48,468 nucleotides of DNA from NCBI GenBank assembly GCA_005503165.1, contig SCNT01000034.1:1-48468 (forward strand), read 5' to 3'. The position numbers were made by a program, and so were the translations under genes. The first letter of the stretch is position 1. Each line of letters starts with the position of its first letter. This document shows positions 16,040 to 24,871 of the stretch, in pieces. The notes under the pieces are model-generated. The model saw nothing but the letters and a program-made list of their open reading frames with translations. It did not search any database and had not been told where the DNA came from. This stretch comes from Sphingomonadaceae bacterium 3R27E2-A. GTDB taxonomy: Bacteria > Pseudomonadota > Alphaproteobacteria > Sphingomonadales > Sphingomonadaceae.

Positions 16040-17320
16040 TCAATCCTTCTGGCTGATGTCGGGGGATGAACCTGCGCCATGGCTGTCGCCTTGTTTCAGG
16101 GTTTGCGCGCCGATGGTGGCGCCGGAGGAGATTGCCTGGCGCCGCTTCATGGCCGCGGCCCAGGCCGGCTGGCCGGAGGGCTCCGCCCCGGCTGCGGTAG
16201 GCGCGGCCTTGCCGGCCTGCCCCTCGGCGAAATTATGGCGAAGCTTGGCCGCTGCCTGCCGCAGCGGCGAGCCGGCACTGCTCGCCGCGTCGCGCGCGAC
16301 ATTGGCCATGCCCGAGCCGAAGGCCCGCATCCCGGACTTGCCTGCAGCGCCGCGGGCATAGGAAGCCGAGGCCGATCCGGCAGCCCGCGAGGCTCCCGCC
16401 GCTCCCTTCCCGGCCATCGATGCGGCGGCGCCGGTTGCGAGAGTCGCCCCGGCGGCCCCGGCGGCAATCGTCGCGCCGGCGGCCAAGGTCGTCCCGGCAG
16501 CGGCGCCGGCGCCGAGTTGCGGACCACCGGCAACGATGCCGTTGGCAACGCTCGGACCAAAGATGCCGAGACCCAAGAGCGTCAGCGCGCCGAGCGCGAT
16601 CGCCATCACCTCGCGGATGTCGGGTTCGGTGCCGAGACCGGCTTCCATGAAGCGCTCGAACAGGGTGACGCCAATGCCGGTGATGACCGCGAGCACCAGC
16701 AATTTGATGCCTGAGGAGATGACATGGCCGAGCACGCGCTCGGCCATGAAGGCGGTGCGATTGAAGAAGGCGAAGGGCAGCAGGACAAAGCCCGCGAGCG
16801 TCACGAGCTTGAATTCGAGAATGGTCACGAAGACCTGCACCGCGAGGATGAAGAAGGCGAGCACCACGATCACCCAGGCGATCAGCAGGATCAGGATCTG
16901 GACGAAGTTGGTGAAAAGTCCGACCGGGCCGACGAGATCGGCGGTCGCATCGAGCAACGGCTCGGCGGCATCGAGACCCGTCGCTGCGATCATGCCGGGG
17001 CGCATGAAGTCGCCGATCGCCATCGCGCCGCCGCTCGCCTTCAGGCCGAGGCCGGCAAAGCTTTCGAGCAGGATGACCGAAAGCGCCTGAAAATTGCCGA
17101 TGATGAAGGCGAAGACACCGATATAAAGCGTCTTCTTGATGAGCCGCTGCAGCACATCCTCGTCGGTGCCCCATGCCCAGAAGAGCGCGGCGATCGTCAC
17201 GTCGATCACGATCAGCGTCGAGGCGAGGAAGCCGACCTCGCCGCCAAGCAGCCCGAAGCCGCTGTCGATATAGGTAGAGAAGACCGACAGGAAATTGTCG
17301 ATAACGCCGGTGTCGTTCAT
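16040..17320 (-). CDS. trbL: TrbL, VirB6-like polytopic inner-membrane channel protein
   Basis: The 426-residue protein has about six hydrophobic segments in its first 260 residues, including VGFLASTLIVIDVTIAALFW and ILILLIAWVIVVLAFFILAV. A long Ala/Gly-rich cytoplasmic tail follows, as in TrbL/VirB6 proteins. It forms part of the inner-membrane translocation channel. The ATG at 17320 overlaps the trbK stop by one base (TAATG), indicating coupled translation. Confidence 0.92.
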   Translation of the reverse strand: MNDTGVIDNFLSVFSTYIDSGFGLLGGEVGFLASTLIVIDVTIAALFWAWGTDEDVLQRLIKKTLYIGVFAFIIGNFQALSVILLESFAGLGLKASGGAMAIGDFMRPGMIAATGLDAAEPLLDATADLVGPVGLFTNFVQILILLIAWVIVVLAFFILAVQVFVTILEFKLVTLAGFVLLPFAFFNRTAFMAERVLGHVISSGIKLLVLAVITGIGVTLFERFMEAGLGTEPDIREVMAIALGALTLLGLGIFGPSVANGIVAGGPQLGAGAAAGTTLAAGATIAAGAAGATLATGAAASMAGKGAAGASRAAGSASASYARGAAGKSGMRAFGSGMANVARDAASSAGSPLRQAAAKLRHNFAEGQAGKAAPTAAGAEPSGQPAWAAAMKRRQAISSGATIGAQTLKQGDSHGAGSSPDISQKD

Positions 17321-17568
17321 TACTCGGGCTTTCCAGAACGGAAGAAGTGGCGCCGCTTGGCCTCCCAGGCCGCCTCGCACTCGGGATCGGCTTCGGTCGC
17401 GGTTCGGCAGCGGCGCAGCGTGTCGCCATAATCGGGGGGTGCGTCCGCTCCGGAGATCTGGGGAGCGGACGCACGGGGGGCGGGCGGATCGAGCGCGGCG
17501 ATGAGGGCAAGGGTCAGCGCAAGACCCAGGACGATTGCCGCCATCACCAAGCCGCCCGCCCGGCCCAT
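17320..17568 (-). CDS. trbK: TrbK-like putative entry-exclusion protein
   Basis: An 82-residue protein with one N-terminal membrane helix (GGLVMAAIVLGLALTLALIA), a Pro/Ala-rich linker and the C-terminal motif CRTATEADPECEAAWEAKRRHFF. This CR...EC..AWEAKRRHFF pattern is typical of the alternative TrbK family found between trbJ and trbL. Entry exclusion would stop mating between cells carrying the same element; this is known for TrbK of RP4 but is assumed for this family. Confidence 0.8.
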   Translation of the reverse strand: MGRAGGLVMAAIVLGLALTLALIAALDPPAPRASAPQISGADAPPDYGDTLRRCRTATEADPECEAAWEAKRRHFFRSGKPE

Positions 17569-17569
17569 C

Positions 17570-18280
17570 TCAATTGCCCTTGCGGAAGCGGCGGAAGCGT
17601 TCGCGGCCGTCGGCCTCGGCCGCCGCTGCGCGCGCGGCACCGAGCATCTCGGCGCGGCCCTGTGCCGTCACGACGGCGGCGAGGTCGGCGATCTGCTGCG
17701 ACTGGATGGCGAGCAGCTGGTTGCCCGCCTGGGCGGCCTGCAGCGCGCCGGTCGCCGACTGGCTGGCGCCAACGATGGTCGAGATCGAGGTGCGGGTGCC
17801 GCCCATGTTCGAGACGATGCCGGCCTGCACCTTCATCGCATCCTCGAACGCGCCGACGCTGTCCTTCCAGCGCGCCTCGGCGTTGGCGACCAGCGCCGAC
17901 GCCGGACCCGAGAAAGCCGTGCCCTTGTAGCGCTGCTCGAAGCCCTTGCGGATGTCGGCGACATCATAGGCAATGCCTTCGGCTTCGCTCAGCAGCTGCT
18001 TGGTCTGGTCGATCTGCGCCTGCAGTTCGCCGAGCGTCGATGTCGGCAGGCTCTGGAGATTGCGCGCCTCGTTGAGCAGCGAGGTCGCCTGGTTCTGGAG
18101 CTGTTTGATCTGGTTGTTGATCTGCTCGAGCGTGCGCGCGGCGGTCAGGATATTCTGCGAATAGTTGCGCGGATCGTGGACGATGCCGCCGACCTGCGCG
18201 ATCGCCAGCGCCGCGACCATCGGACCCGCGGCGGATGCCAGCAAGGCGGCGGCAAGGACGCGAGCAAAATTCATCTTCAT
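17570..18280 (-). CDS. trbJ: TrbJ, VirB5-like periplasmic pilus-associated protein
   Basis: The 236-residue protein has a signal peptide (FARVLAAALLASAAG) and a mostly helical, coiled-coil-like body (LEQINNQIKQLQNQATSLLNEA). A C-terminal helix rich in Ala and Arg follows. TrbJ/VirB5 proteins sit at the pilus tip and help recognise recipients. GGAGTCCCCCCA precedes the ATG at 18280, which overlaps the trbE stop by four bases; the frame open further upstream lies in trbE and is not real. Confidence 0.92.
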   Translation of the reverse strand: MKMNFARVLAAALLASAAGPMVAALAIAQVGGIVHDPRNYSQNILTAARTLEQINNQIKQLQNQATSLLNEARNLQSLPTSTLGELQAQIDQTKQLLSEAEGIAYDVADIRKGFEQRYKGTAFSGPASALVANAEARWKDSVGAFEDAMKVQAGIVSNMGGTRTSISTIVGASQSATGALQAAQAGNQLLAIQSQQIADLAAVVTAQGRAEMLGAARAAAAEADGRERFRRFRKGN

Positions 18281-20718
18281 TGGGGGGACTCCTGGTTGGG
18301 GGCGACTGCGGGAGGCAGCCGCTCGGTCGCCCATTCGAGCTTGCGGTGGGAGAGCCAGGCGGCCGCGAAACCCTCGCGGCAGTGCGCGGCGAAAAGCTCG
18401 CCAATGCGCGTCTGGTCGGTCTTCGAGGAGGCGGCCGTGAAGGCGAGTGCGATGTCGCCGAGGCCTAGGTCGAACAGGCGGTTGCCGCGGCGCGACTGGC
18501 AATAATAGTCGCGCTTGGGCGTTGCCCGGCTCAATATCTCGACCTGCCGGTCGTTGAGCCCGAACCGCTCGTAGATGCGAGCGATCTGCGGCTCGAGCGC
18601 GCGCTCGTTCGGCAGGAAGATGCGCGTCGGGCAGCTCTCGATGATCGCGGGTGCGATGCTCGAGGTTTCGATATCGGCGAGACTTTGGGTCGCAAACACC
18701 ACGCTCGCGTTCTTCTTGCGCAGCGTCTTGAGCCATTCGCGGAGCTGCGCGGCAAAGGCCGGACTGTCGAGAACGAGCCACCCCTCATCGATGATGATAA
18801 GCGTCGGCGACCCGTCGAGCCGCCCGGCGATGCGGTGGAAGAGATAGGACAGCACCGCACCCGCCGATGCTGCGCCGACGAGGCCTTCGGTCTCGAACAC
18901 CTGCACCAGCGCCTCGCCGAGCTTCTCCTCGTCGGCATCGAGTAGCCGGCCCCAGGGACCCCCGACCAGATAGGGAGCCAGCGCTTGCTTGAGCTCGATC
19001 GACTGGAGCAGCACCGCGAGGCCCGTCAGCGTCCGTTCGGATACTGGCGCGGTCGCGAGCGAGGTCAGCGCCGACCAGAGATGCTCCTTGGCGGCCGGGT
19101 CAATCTCGACGCCTTCGCCGGCGAGCATCGCGGCGAGCCATTCGGCTGCCCAACTGCGCTCAGCGGCCTCGTCGATGCGGGCGAGCGGCTGCAACGCCAC
19201 GCCGCCTTCGCCGTCGTGCAAGGCGCCGCCGAGATCCTGCCAGTCGCCGCCCATCGCGAGCGCTGCGGCGCGGATCGAACCGCCGAAATCGAAAGCGAAG
19301 ATTTGCGCACCTGCATAGCGGCGGAACTGCATCGCCATGGTGGCAAGCAGCACCGACTTGCCGGCGCCCGTCGGGCCGACGACGAGGCAATGGCCGACAT
19401 CGCCGACATGAAGGGAAAGGCGGAACGGGGTCGAACCTTCGGTCTTGCCATACAGCAAGGGGGACTGACCGAAATGCTCGTCCCGTTCCGCCCCCGCCCA
19501 CACGGCGGATAGGGGGATCATGTGGGCGAGATTGAGCGTCGAAATCGGCGGCTGGCGAACATTGGCATAGACATGCCCCGGGAGACCCCCGAGCCACGCC
19601 TCGATCGCGTTCATGCCCTCGATCGTGCAGGTGAAGTCGCGGCCCTGGATGACCTTCTCGACGAGCCGGAGCTTCTCGGCCGCGAGCGCCGGATCGGCGT
19701 CCCAGACAGTCACGGTGGCGGTCACATATGCGACGCCGGCATGATCGGCGCCGAGTTCCTGTAGCGCCACGTCGGCGTCGGCCGCCTTGTTCGAGGCGTC
19801 GCTGTCCATGAGCACCGACTGCTCGTTGGTCATCACCTCCTTCAGGATGGCCGCGATCGACTTGCGCTTGGCGAACCATTGCCGCCGGATTTTGGTCAGC
19901 AGCTTGGTCGCATCGGTTTTGTCGAGCATGATGGCGCGCGTCGACCAGCGATAGGCGAAGGCGAGCCGGTTGAGTTCGTCGAGCAGCCCCGGCCAGGTCG
20001 ACGACGGAAACCCCGTAATCGTCAGCGTCCGCAGATGCGACGAGCCAAGCCGAGGCTCAAGCCCGCCGACGAGCGGCTGATCGGTCAGCAGCGCGTCGAG
20101 ATAGACCGGGGTCTCGGGCACGCGAACGCGCTGGCGCTTGGTCGAGACGGTAGAGTGCAGATAGGTCAGCGTCTCGCCGTCCTCCAGCCACTCGGCCTCG
20201 GGCATGAAACCCTCGACAAGATGGAGAACGCGGTTCGTCCGGTCGGTAAAGCTTGCGATATGCTCGCGCGGGTCGACGCCCGAGCGCGCCATCCCCTCAT
20301 AGAGCCACCCTTCCGCGCGCGAGGCATCCTCGGCGGGCGGCATCCACAGGAGGGTCAGGTAATAGCGGCTCTCGAAATGCGCCCCTTCCTCCCGGAACTG
20401 CTCGCGGCGCTCCATATCGACCAGCGCCGAGGCCGGATCGGGAAACTCCGACTGCGGATAGTCGCTCGCCGGCAGTCGCTGCGCCTCGACGAACACCGCC
20501 CAGCCGGAACCCAGCCGCCGCAGCGCATTGTTGAGCCGCGAGGTCACGGCGACGAGTTCGGCGGGCGTGGCACTGTCGAGATCGGGGCCGCGGAAGCGCG
20601 CAGTGCGCTGCAGCGATCCGTCCTTGTTCAGCACCACGCCCTCGCCCACCAGCGCGACCCACGGGAGAAAATCGGCAAGGCAGGCGGATTTCGAACGATA
20701 TTCGGCGAAGTTCATCAT
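18277..20718 (-). CDS. trbE: TrbE, VirB4-like T4SS ATPase
   Basis: The 813-residue protein has the CagE/VirB4 N-terminal domain followed by a RecA-like ATPase. The Walker A is VVGPTGAGKS (near residue 450), and the Walker B is TLIIIDEGWLVLDS (near 645). It powers assembly and substrate transfer at the inner membrane. I chose the ATG at 20718 because it overlaps the trbD stop (ATGA) and begins the family sequence MMNFAEYRSK; the upstream open extension is a frame shadow of trbD and trbC. Confidence 0.95.
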   Translation of the reverse strand: MMNFAEYRSKSACLADFLPWVALVGEGVVLNKDGSLQRTARFRGPDLDSATPAELVAVTSRLNNALRRLGSGWAVFVEAQRLPASDYPQSEFPDPASALVDMERREQFREEGAHFESRYYLTLLWMPPAEDASRAEGWLYEGMARSGVDPREHIASFTDRTNRVLHLVEGFMPEAEWLEDGETLTYLHSTVSTKRQRVRVPETPVYLDALLTDQPLVGGLEPRLGSSHLRTLTITGFPSSTWPGLLDELNRLAFAYRWSTRAIMLDKTDATKLLTKIRRQWFAKRKSIAAILKEVMTNEQSVLMDSDASNKAADADVALQELGADHAGVAYVTATVTVWDADPALAAEKLRLVEKVIQGRDFTCTIEGMNAIEAWLGGLPGHVYANVRQPPISTLNLAHMIPLSAVWAGAERDEHFGQSPLLYGKTEGSTPFRLSLHVGDVGHCLVVGPTGAGKSVLLATMAMQFRRYAGAQIFAFDFGGSIRAAALAMGGDWQDLGGALHDGEGGVALQPLARIDEAAERSWAAEWLAAMLAGEGVEIDPAAKEHLWSALTSLATAPVSERTLTGLAVLLQSIELKQALAPYLVGGPWGRLLDADEEKLGEALVQVFETEGLVGAASAGAVLSYLFHRIAGRLDGSPTLIIIDEGWLVLDSPAFAAQLREWLKTLRKKNASVVFATQSLADIETSSIAPAIIESCPTRIFLPNERALEPQIARIYERFGLNDRQVEILSRATPKRDYYCQSRRGNRLFDLGLGDIALAFTAASSKTDQTRIGELFAAHCREGFAAAWLSHRKLEWATERLPPAVAPNQESPQ

Positions 20719-20984
20719 GGCCGCATCCAGACAGGATATTTGAGGTGACGCCGGGCGACGTCGACGAATTGGGGATCGCGGCGCGCCGCCCAGACCGAGA
20801 GCGCGTGGCCGATCGCCCAGATGGCGAGGCCCGCGATCCAGAGCCGAAGACCGAGGCCGATCGCCCCGGCGAGCGTGCCGTTGACGATCGCGAGCGACCG
20901 CGGCGCGCCGCCGAGCAGGATCGGCTCGGCGAGCGCCCGGTGGACCGGCGCGAAGAAGCCTGAGACCTCGCCCTGCGATTCCAT
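20715..20984 (-). CDS. trbD: TrbD, VirB3-like inner-membrane protein
   Basis: An 89-residue protein with two close hydrophobic segments (about 32-48 and 48-65) and the family pattern EVSGFFAPVHRALAEPILLGG. A C-terminal DPQFVDVARRHLKYP motif follows. TrbD/VirB3 works with the VirB4-type ATPase encoded next. It overlaps trbE by four bases and trbC by one. Confidence 0.9.
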   Translation of the reverse strand: MESQGEVSGFFAPVHRALAEPILLGGAPRSLAIVNGTLAGAIGLGLRLWIAGLAIWAIGHALSVWAARRDPQFVDVARRHLKYPVWMRP

Positions 20985-21319
20985 CAGACCAGCGCTCCGC
21001 CGCCGAAGGAGAAGAAGGAGAGGAAAAAGCTTGACGCCGCGAAGGCGATCGACAGGCCGAACACGATCTGGACCAGTCGGCGGAAGCCACCCGACGTGTC
21101 ACCGAAGGCGAGGCTAAGACCCGTCACGATGATGATGATCACCGCGACGATCTTAGCGACGGGGCCCTCGATGCTCTCGAGGATCGATTGCAGCGGCGCC
21201 TCCCACGGCATCGACGAGCCGCCAGCGCGGGCCGGTGCGGCGACAGCGAGCGCGACGATGAGCGCGGTCGAACAGAGCATGGCGCGGCGCGCGCCATGCC
21301 GGCAGGCATGGATCATCAT
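20984..21319 (-). CDS. trbC: TrbC, VirB2-like major pilin
   Basis: The 111-residue prepilin has a long positively charged signal sequence (ending near APARAGG). Two hydrophobic helices follow (AKIVAVIIIIVTGLSLAFG and VFGLSIAFAASSFFLSFFSF), separated by a short GDTSGGFRR loop, as in VirB2/TrbC pilins. TrbC of RP4 is cyclised by a TraF peptidase, and a TraF-like protease is encoded at 30315-30905. A strong GAAGGAGATAT site precedes the ATG at 21319, which overlaps the trbB stop. Confidence 0.9.
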   Translation of the reverse strand: MMIHACRHGARRAMLCSTALIVALAVAAPARAGGSSMPWEAPLQSILESIEGPVAKIVAVIIIIVTGLSLAFGDTSGGFRRLVQIVFGLSIAFAASSFFLSFFSFGGGALV

Positions 21320-22296
21320 ATATCTCCTTCGGGGTTGATGAGCGGGGCAATGCAGAACTGGCCGGTCGCAGGGTCGAGACCATCGATACGGGCGAGTTCG
21401 GAGAGGCGTCGCCCGGCGCCGTCGCGTACCAGCACGGCGACTAGGTCGATCGTCTCGGCGAGCAGCGCACGCGGGACCGTCACCACGGCTTCCTGGATCA
21501 GCTGCTCCATTCGGCGCAGCGCGCCGAGAGCGGTCCCCGCATGGATCGTGCCGATGCCGCCGGGGTGACCGGTGCCCCAAGCCTTCAGAAGCTCGAGCGC
21601 CTCCGCTCCCCGGACTTCGCCGATCGGGATGCGATCAGGCCGCAAACGAAGCGAGGAGCGGACGAGGTCCGCGAGCGTCGCCACGCCGTCCTTCGTTCGC
21701 ATCGCGACAAGATTAGGCGCTGCGCATTGAAGCTCGCGCGTGTCTTCGATCAGAACTACGCGATCCGACGTCTTTGCAACTTCGGCGAGCAAGGCGTTGG
21801 TGAGCGTGGTTTTTCCGGTGCCGGTACCGCCCGCCACCAGAATATTTTTCCGCTCGGACACTGCACAGCGGAGAATCTCGGCCGAGAGGTCCGACATGAT
21901 ACCGGCGACCGCATAATCGTGAAGGCTGAACACCGCGACGGCGGGCTTCCGGATGGCGAAGGTCGGCGCTGCCACCACCGGCGGCAACAGCCCTTCGAAG
22001 CGCTCGCCGGTCTCCGGGAGTTCGGCAGAAACGCGCGGCGATCCCGCGTGGACTGCAGCGCCGACATGATGCGCGACGAGGCGAATAATGCGTTCGCCAT
22101 CGGTCCCGGCGAGAAGGATGCCGCTGTCGGCGATGCCGATGCCCAGCCGGTCCACCCAAAGCCGGCCATCGGGGTTGAGCATGATCTCGATGACCGAGGG
22201 GTCGGCGAGCCATTCGGCAATCGCGCCGCCAAGCGCGGTCCGGAGCATGCGCGCGCCACGCGACTGTGGCCCGTTACCGGTTGATGATCCGCCCAT
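21316..22296 (-). CDS. trbB: TrbB, VirB11-like T4SS ATPase
   Basis: The 326-residue hexameric traffic ATPase has an N-terminal domain and a RecA-like domain. The Walker A is [11 protein letters not shown] (near residue 155), the Asp box is [11 protein letters not shown], and [12 protein letters not shown] is the His box. It switches VirB4 between pilus assembly and DNA transfer. It is the first gene of the trb operon, whose promoter should lie in 22297-22514, a region shared with the divergent HTH gene. Confidence 0.94.
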   Translation of the reverse strand: MGGSSTGNGPQSRGARMLRTALGGAIAEWLADPSVIEIMLNPDGRLWVDRLGIGIADSGILLAGTDGERIIRLVAHHVGAAVHAGSPRVSAELPETGERFEGLLPPVVAAPTFAIRKPAVAVFSLHDYAVAGIMSDLSAEILRCAVSERKNILVAGGTGTGKTTLTNALLAEVAKTSDRVVLIEDTRELQCAAPNLVAMRTKDGVATLADLVRSSLRLRPDRIPIGEVRGAEALELLKAWGTGHPGGIGTIHAGTALGALRRMEQLIQEAVVTVPRALLAETIDLVAVLVRDGAGRRLSELARIDGLDPATGQFCIAPLINPEGDI

Positions 22297-22514
22297 TGGA
22301 GTCCCTGTTGATTGGTCCGGGCAACGGCGCCCGGCTCGACGGGGACGAGTAAGAGACGCAGAAATGTCCCGGCTTCAACAAGGATTTAGGTGCGTCAAAC
22401 GGTCGGAAAGAATGACTAGCCATTGCCTATGCAGACGACGCGGCCTGAAGCCATCTTACCGCGACTCACCCCGATGATGCTTGCGCTCGGTGACTTTGTG
22501 ACAAGAGTGGGACC

Positions 22515-23033
22515 ATGAATGATTCGGGGTCGCTCCCACCTGACGACGAAGATCGATGGAACCGCCTGACCGAGAAGCAGCGCGCGTGCCTCGACCTGCT
22601 CATCGAGCACAAGACCTCGAAAGAGATCGCCCGGCTTCTGGATATTTCGAAGCACACGGTCGATCAGCGCCTGAATCTGGCGCGCGACACGCTAGGCGCG
22701 CAGGACCGGAACGAGTCCGCCTTCATTTATCGGCAGATGAAGGAGAGATACGACCGAGTGACATACGACACGGTGGAGGTTCCGGCGACGCCGACCTTGG
22801 TGCGATCCGAGTTTCCGGACGGCGGCTCGCCCAACCTCATGGAACTGCACGACAGTTCGGCGTTGCGGGGCGGGTCATCGGGAATTCGCCCGCCGTTCAG
22901 AGGTCTTTTCAAGCGTAATCATAACTCGGCAAACCGGCTTTGGATCTATCTCGCCGGGCTTGCTGCCACAGTTTGGATTGTCCTGGGTGGTCTCGGCGTT
23001 GCCCAAGCGCTGAACCAGCTGATCCAGAACTGA
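22515..23033 (+). CDS. LuxR-type HTH protein with C-terminal membrane anchor
   Basis: The 172-residue protein has a GerE/LuxR-like HTH near the N-terminus (RLTEKQRACLDLLIEHKTSK, then KEIARLLDISKHTVDQRLNLARDTLG). A linker of about 80 residues follows, then one C-terminal hydrophobic helix (LWIYLAGLAATVWIVLGGLG). DNA binding at the N-terminus and a membrane tail suggest a membrane-tethered regulator. It is transcribed divergently from the trb operon, so it is a candidate regulator of transfer; this is inference from position. Its first codons fall in a stretch matching the guaA 3' end (see findings). Confidence 0.75.
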   Translation: MNDSGSLPPDDEDRWNRLTEKQRACLDLLIEHKTSKEIARLLDISKHTVDQRLNLARDTLGAQDRNESAFIYRQMKERYDRVTYDTVEVPATPTLVRSEFPDGGSPNLMELHDSSALRGGSSGIRPPFRGLFKRNHNSANRLWIYLAGLAATVWIVLGGLGVAQALNQLIQN

Positions 23034-23091
23034 CCTCTCTTCAAATCGGTCCAATTGGCTGAGGCTTTGCGGCTTCGGCGAAGGAGAACCT

Positions 23092-23421
23092 ATGTCTCAG
23101 AATATTGCCGCAATGGCGGCCCGGCTGCATCGCGACGTTCCAAATGCCGAAGGAAGTATCGACGACGCGCTGATTGCCGTGGCTTCGCTCACCACCAGCG
23201 TCGTTATGGCCCGGCGCGCGATCGGTGCACCGGCGAAGACCGGCCAGGGAACGATCATGCGCTTAGTCGAGGCGCAGATGTCGCTCGTCAAGGTCAGCGG
23301 CAGCATTCTTCGTGCGCACAATGAGCTGGCCGAGATCGGCAAGGAAACGGCCGGGTACGATCTGCGCGAATGCCCGTCCGTTGCCGGCACGGAGGTCGTT
23401 CCGCTTTCGTCGGCTGCATGA
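23092..23421 (+). CDS. hypothetical 109-residue soluble protein
   Basis: The ATG follows AAGGAGAACCT, a good ribosome-binding site. The sequence is mostly helical by eye (DDALIAVASLTTSVVMARRAIG, IMRLVEAQMSLVKVSGSILRAH), with no signal peptide or membrane segment and no domain I recognise. It lies between the membrane-anchored HTH gene and a membrane-protein gene in a plus-strand set of four, so it may be a partner of one of these. Confidence 0.65.
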   Translation: MSQNIAAMAARLHRDVPNAEGSIDDALIAVASLTTSVVMARRAIGAPAKTGQGTIMRLVEAQMSLVKVSGSILRAHNELAEIGKETAGYDLRECPSVAGTEVVPLSSAA

Positions 23422-23462
23422 AGCGAATTGACCGAGAGCGATCCGCATGAAAAGTCACGAGA

Positions 23463-23951
23463 ATGCGCATAGCCATTTTCGCCACGATATTGCTGATCGC
23501 TCTCCTTTATGCGGCGTGGAAGGGTGGCGGACCGGAGAGGGCGATGGTCGCGATCGCAGTTACCATCGTTGTCTGGGATCGCTTGTTGGTCGCTTTTGGG
23601 CTGGTCTCATATCATGCGCTCGATATTGGTTATCTCGCGCAAGACGCATTTGGAGCCCTGGCGACGCTTGCCCTGGCGATGGTCGCATATCGCTTCTGGA
23701 CGCTCCCAGCCGCCATACTTCATGCCCTACCGCTGCTCGCCCACTTGAGCCGAGCCGTGGACCTCTCCATCAGTCCTGTCGTGTATCTCACGATGCAAGT
23801 CGCATCGTCCTGGCTGGTGCCGCCCCTGCTGATCCTTGCAACCTGGCATCACCAGCGTCGCCTGAAGCAGTTCGGCAGCGATCCATCTTGGCACATCTCG
23901 TGGAAATCGCAGCCCCGGGACGCGGCGCAGCAGTCGCCAACGCTCTCCTAG
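23463..23951 (+). CDS. hypothetical membrane protein
   Basis: The 162-residue protein has about four hydrophobic segments, beginning with IAIFATILLIALLYAAW at the N-terminus, then AMVAIAVTIVVWDRLLVAFG. A basic cytoplasmic tail (HHQRRLKQFG) follows. I recognise no family. Its 3' end overlaps the start of the JAB-domain gene by about 64 bases in another frame, suggesting translational coupling. The ATG at 23463 has only a weak upstream purine stretch. Confidence 0.6.
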   Translation: MRIAIFATILLIALLYAAWKGGGPERAMVAIAVTIVVWDRLLVAFGLVSYHALDIGYLAQDAFGALATLALAMVAYRFWTLPAAILHALPLLAHLSRAVDLSISPVVYLTMQVASSWLVPPLLILATWHHQRRLKQFGSDPSWHISWKSQPRDAAQQSPTLS

Positions 23952-24871
23952 ACGAATTCCAGTCGCTCGGCCGCCTGTGGGCCCAAGAGCCCGAGGCAAT
24001 AGCAAGGATCGTCGGCAGCAATTCTCCCGTGGCGTCCCTCATCCTTCACGCTCGCGACGCCGCAATTGCAGCGGCGAGTTCCGACATCCGCGGGATTCGC
24101 ATCGACCCTTTCGCGGCCGAAGTCAGGCAGTATCTGATACTGTCGATGGGCAGCCTTGCCGACGAGCGCTTCCGCATCCTGTTTCTGGATTCTTCGCAAC
24201 GCCTGATCGCCGACGAAGAGATGCAGCGCGGCACAATTTCCCAGATCAGCCTCTACCCGAGAACGATCTTTCGCCGTGCGCTCGAAGTGAACGCCGCCGC
24301 GATCATCCTCGTGCACAATCATCCCAGCGGCGACCCGAGCCCAAGCGCGGAAGATATCGAAGTGACCAGGCGCCTCGACCAGATAGGCCGTTCGCTCGGG
24401 ATCGAGGTGCTCGACCATATCATCGTGACCACTGCATGCGCACATCACCTCATCAATCGCGATCCGACAGCCAATCGGGAGGCGGCGGCGCCATTTACGC
24501 TCCGGAGCCCTAGCAGCCAGCAGACTTCGGACGGCGAGGACCTGGCGCTCGCCAATGCCCGCGCAATGATGCGGAGACGGCTCCTCCGCCAGCAACTGCT
24601 CGGCGCGCCCGAACTCTTCGGGGATCCCGCGTGGGAGATGTTGGTCGACCTCTTCATCCACGAATGCGAACGAAAGCCCATCTCGGTGACCTCGCTATGC
24701 GTTACGCCCAGCATCCCCATGAGCAGCGCTATTCGCCTCTGCCAGAAGCTCTGCGACGCGAACCTTACCGAGCGAAAACCTGACCTCTACGATGGTCGCC
24801 GCGTCTTCATCGAGCTCAACCCGGAAGTGTCCCATCGCCTCCGCGCCTACTTCCTCGCTGGATCCGACTGA
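23888..24871 (+). CDS. RadC/JAB-domain protein fused to a MarR-like winged helix
   Basis: The protein (about 327 residues) begins with a helix-hairpin-helix-like region (AHLVEIAAPGRGAAVANALLDEF). A JAB/RadC domain follows with the JAMM-type metal motif HNHPSGDPSPSAED and FLDSSQRLIADE. A C-terminal winged-helix region of about 90 residues (ISVTSLCVTPSIPMSSAIRL, then DGRRVFIEL) resembles MarR-type domains. RadC proteins are common on islands; their biochemical role is unsettled. No ATG suits the start: TTG at 23888 or GTG at 23900 begins the recognisable sequence, and the upstream open frame is a shadow of the membrane-protein gene. The 3' end overlaps copG on the other strand. Confidence 0.75.
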   Translation: MAHLVEIAAPGRGAAVANALLDEFQSLGRLWAQEPEAIARIVGSNSPVASLILHARDAAIAAASSDIRGIRIDPFAAEVRQYLILSMGSLADERFRILFLDSSQRLIADEEMQRGTISQISLYPRTIFRRALEVNAAAIILVHNHPSGDPSPSAEDIEVTRRLDQIGRSLGIEVLDHIIVTTACAHHLINRDPTANREAAAPFTLRSPSSQQTSDGEDLALANARAMMRRRLLRQQLLGAPELFGDPAWEMLVDLFIHECERKPISVTSLCVTPSIPMSSAIRLCQKLCDANLTERKPDLYDGRRVFIELNPEVSHRLRAYFLAGSD

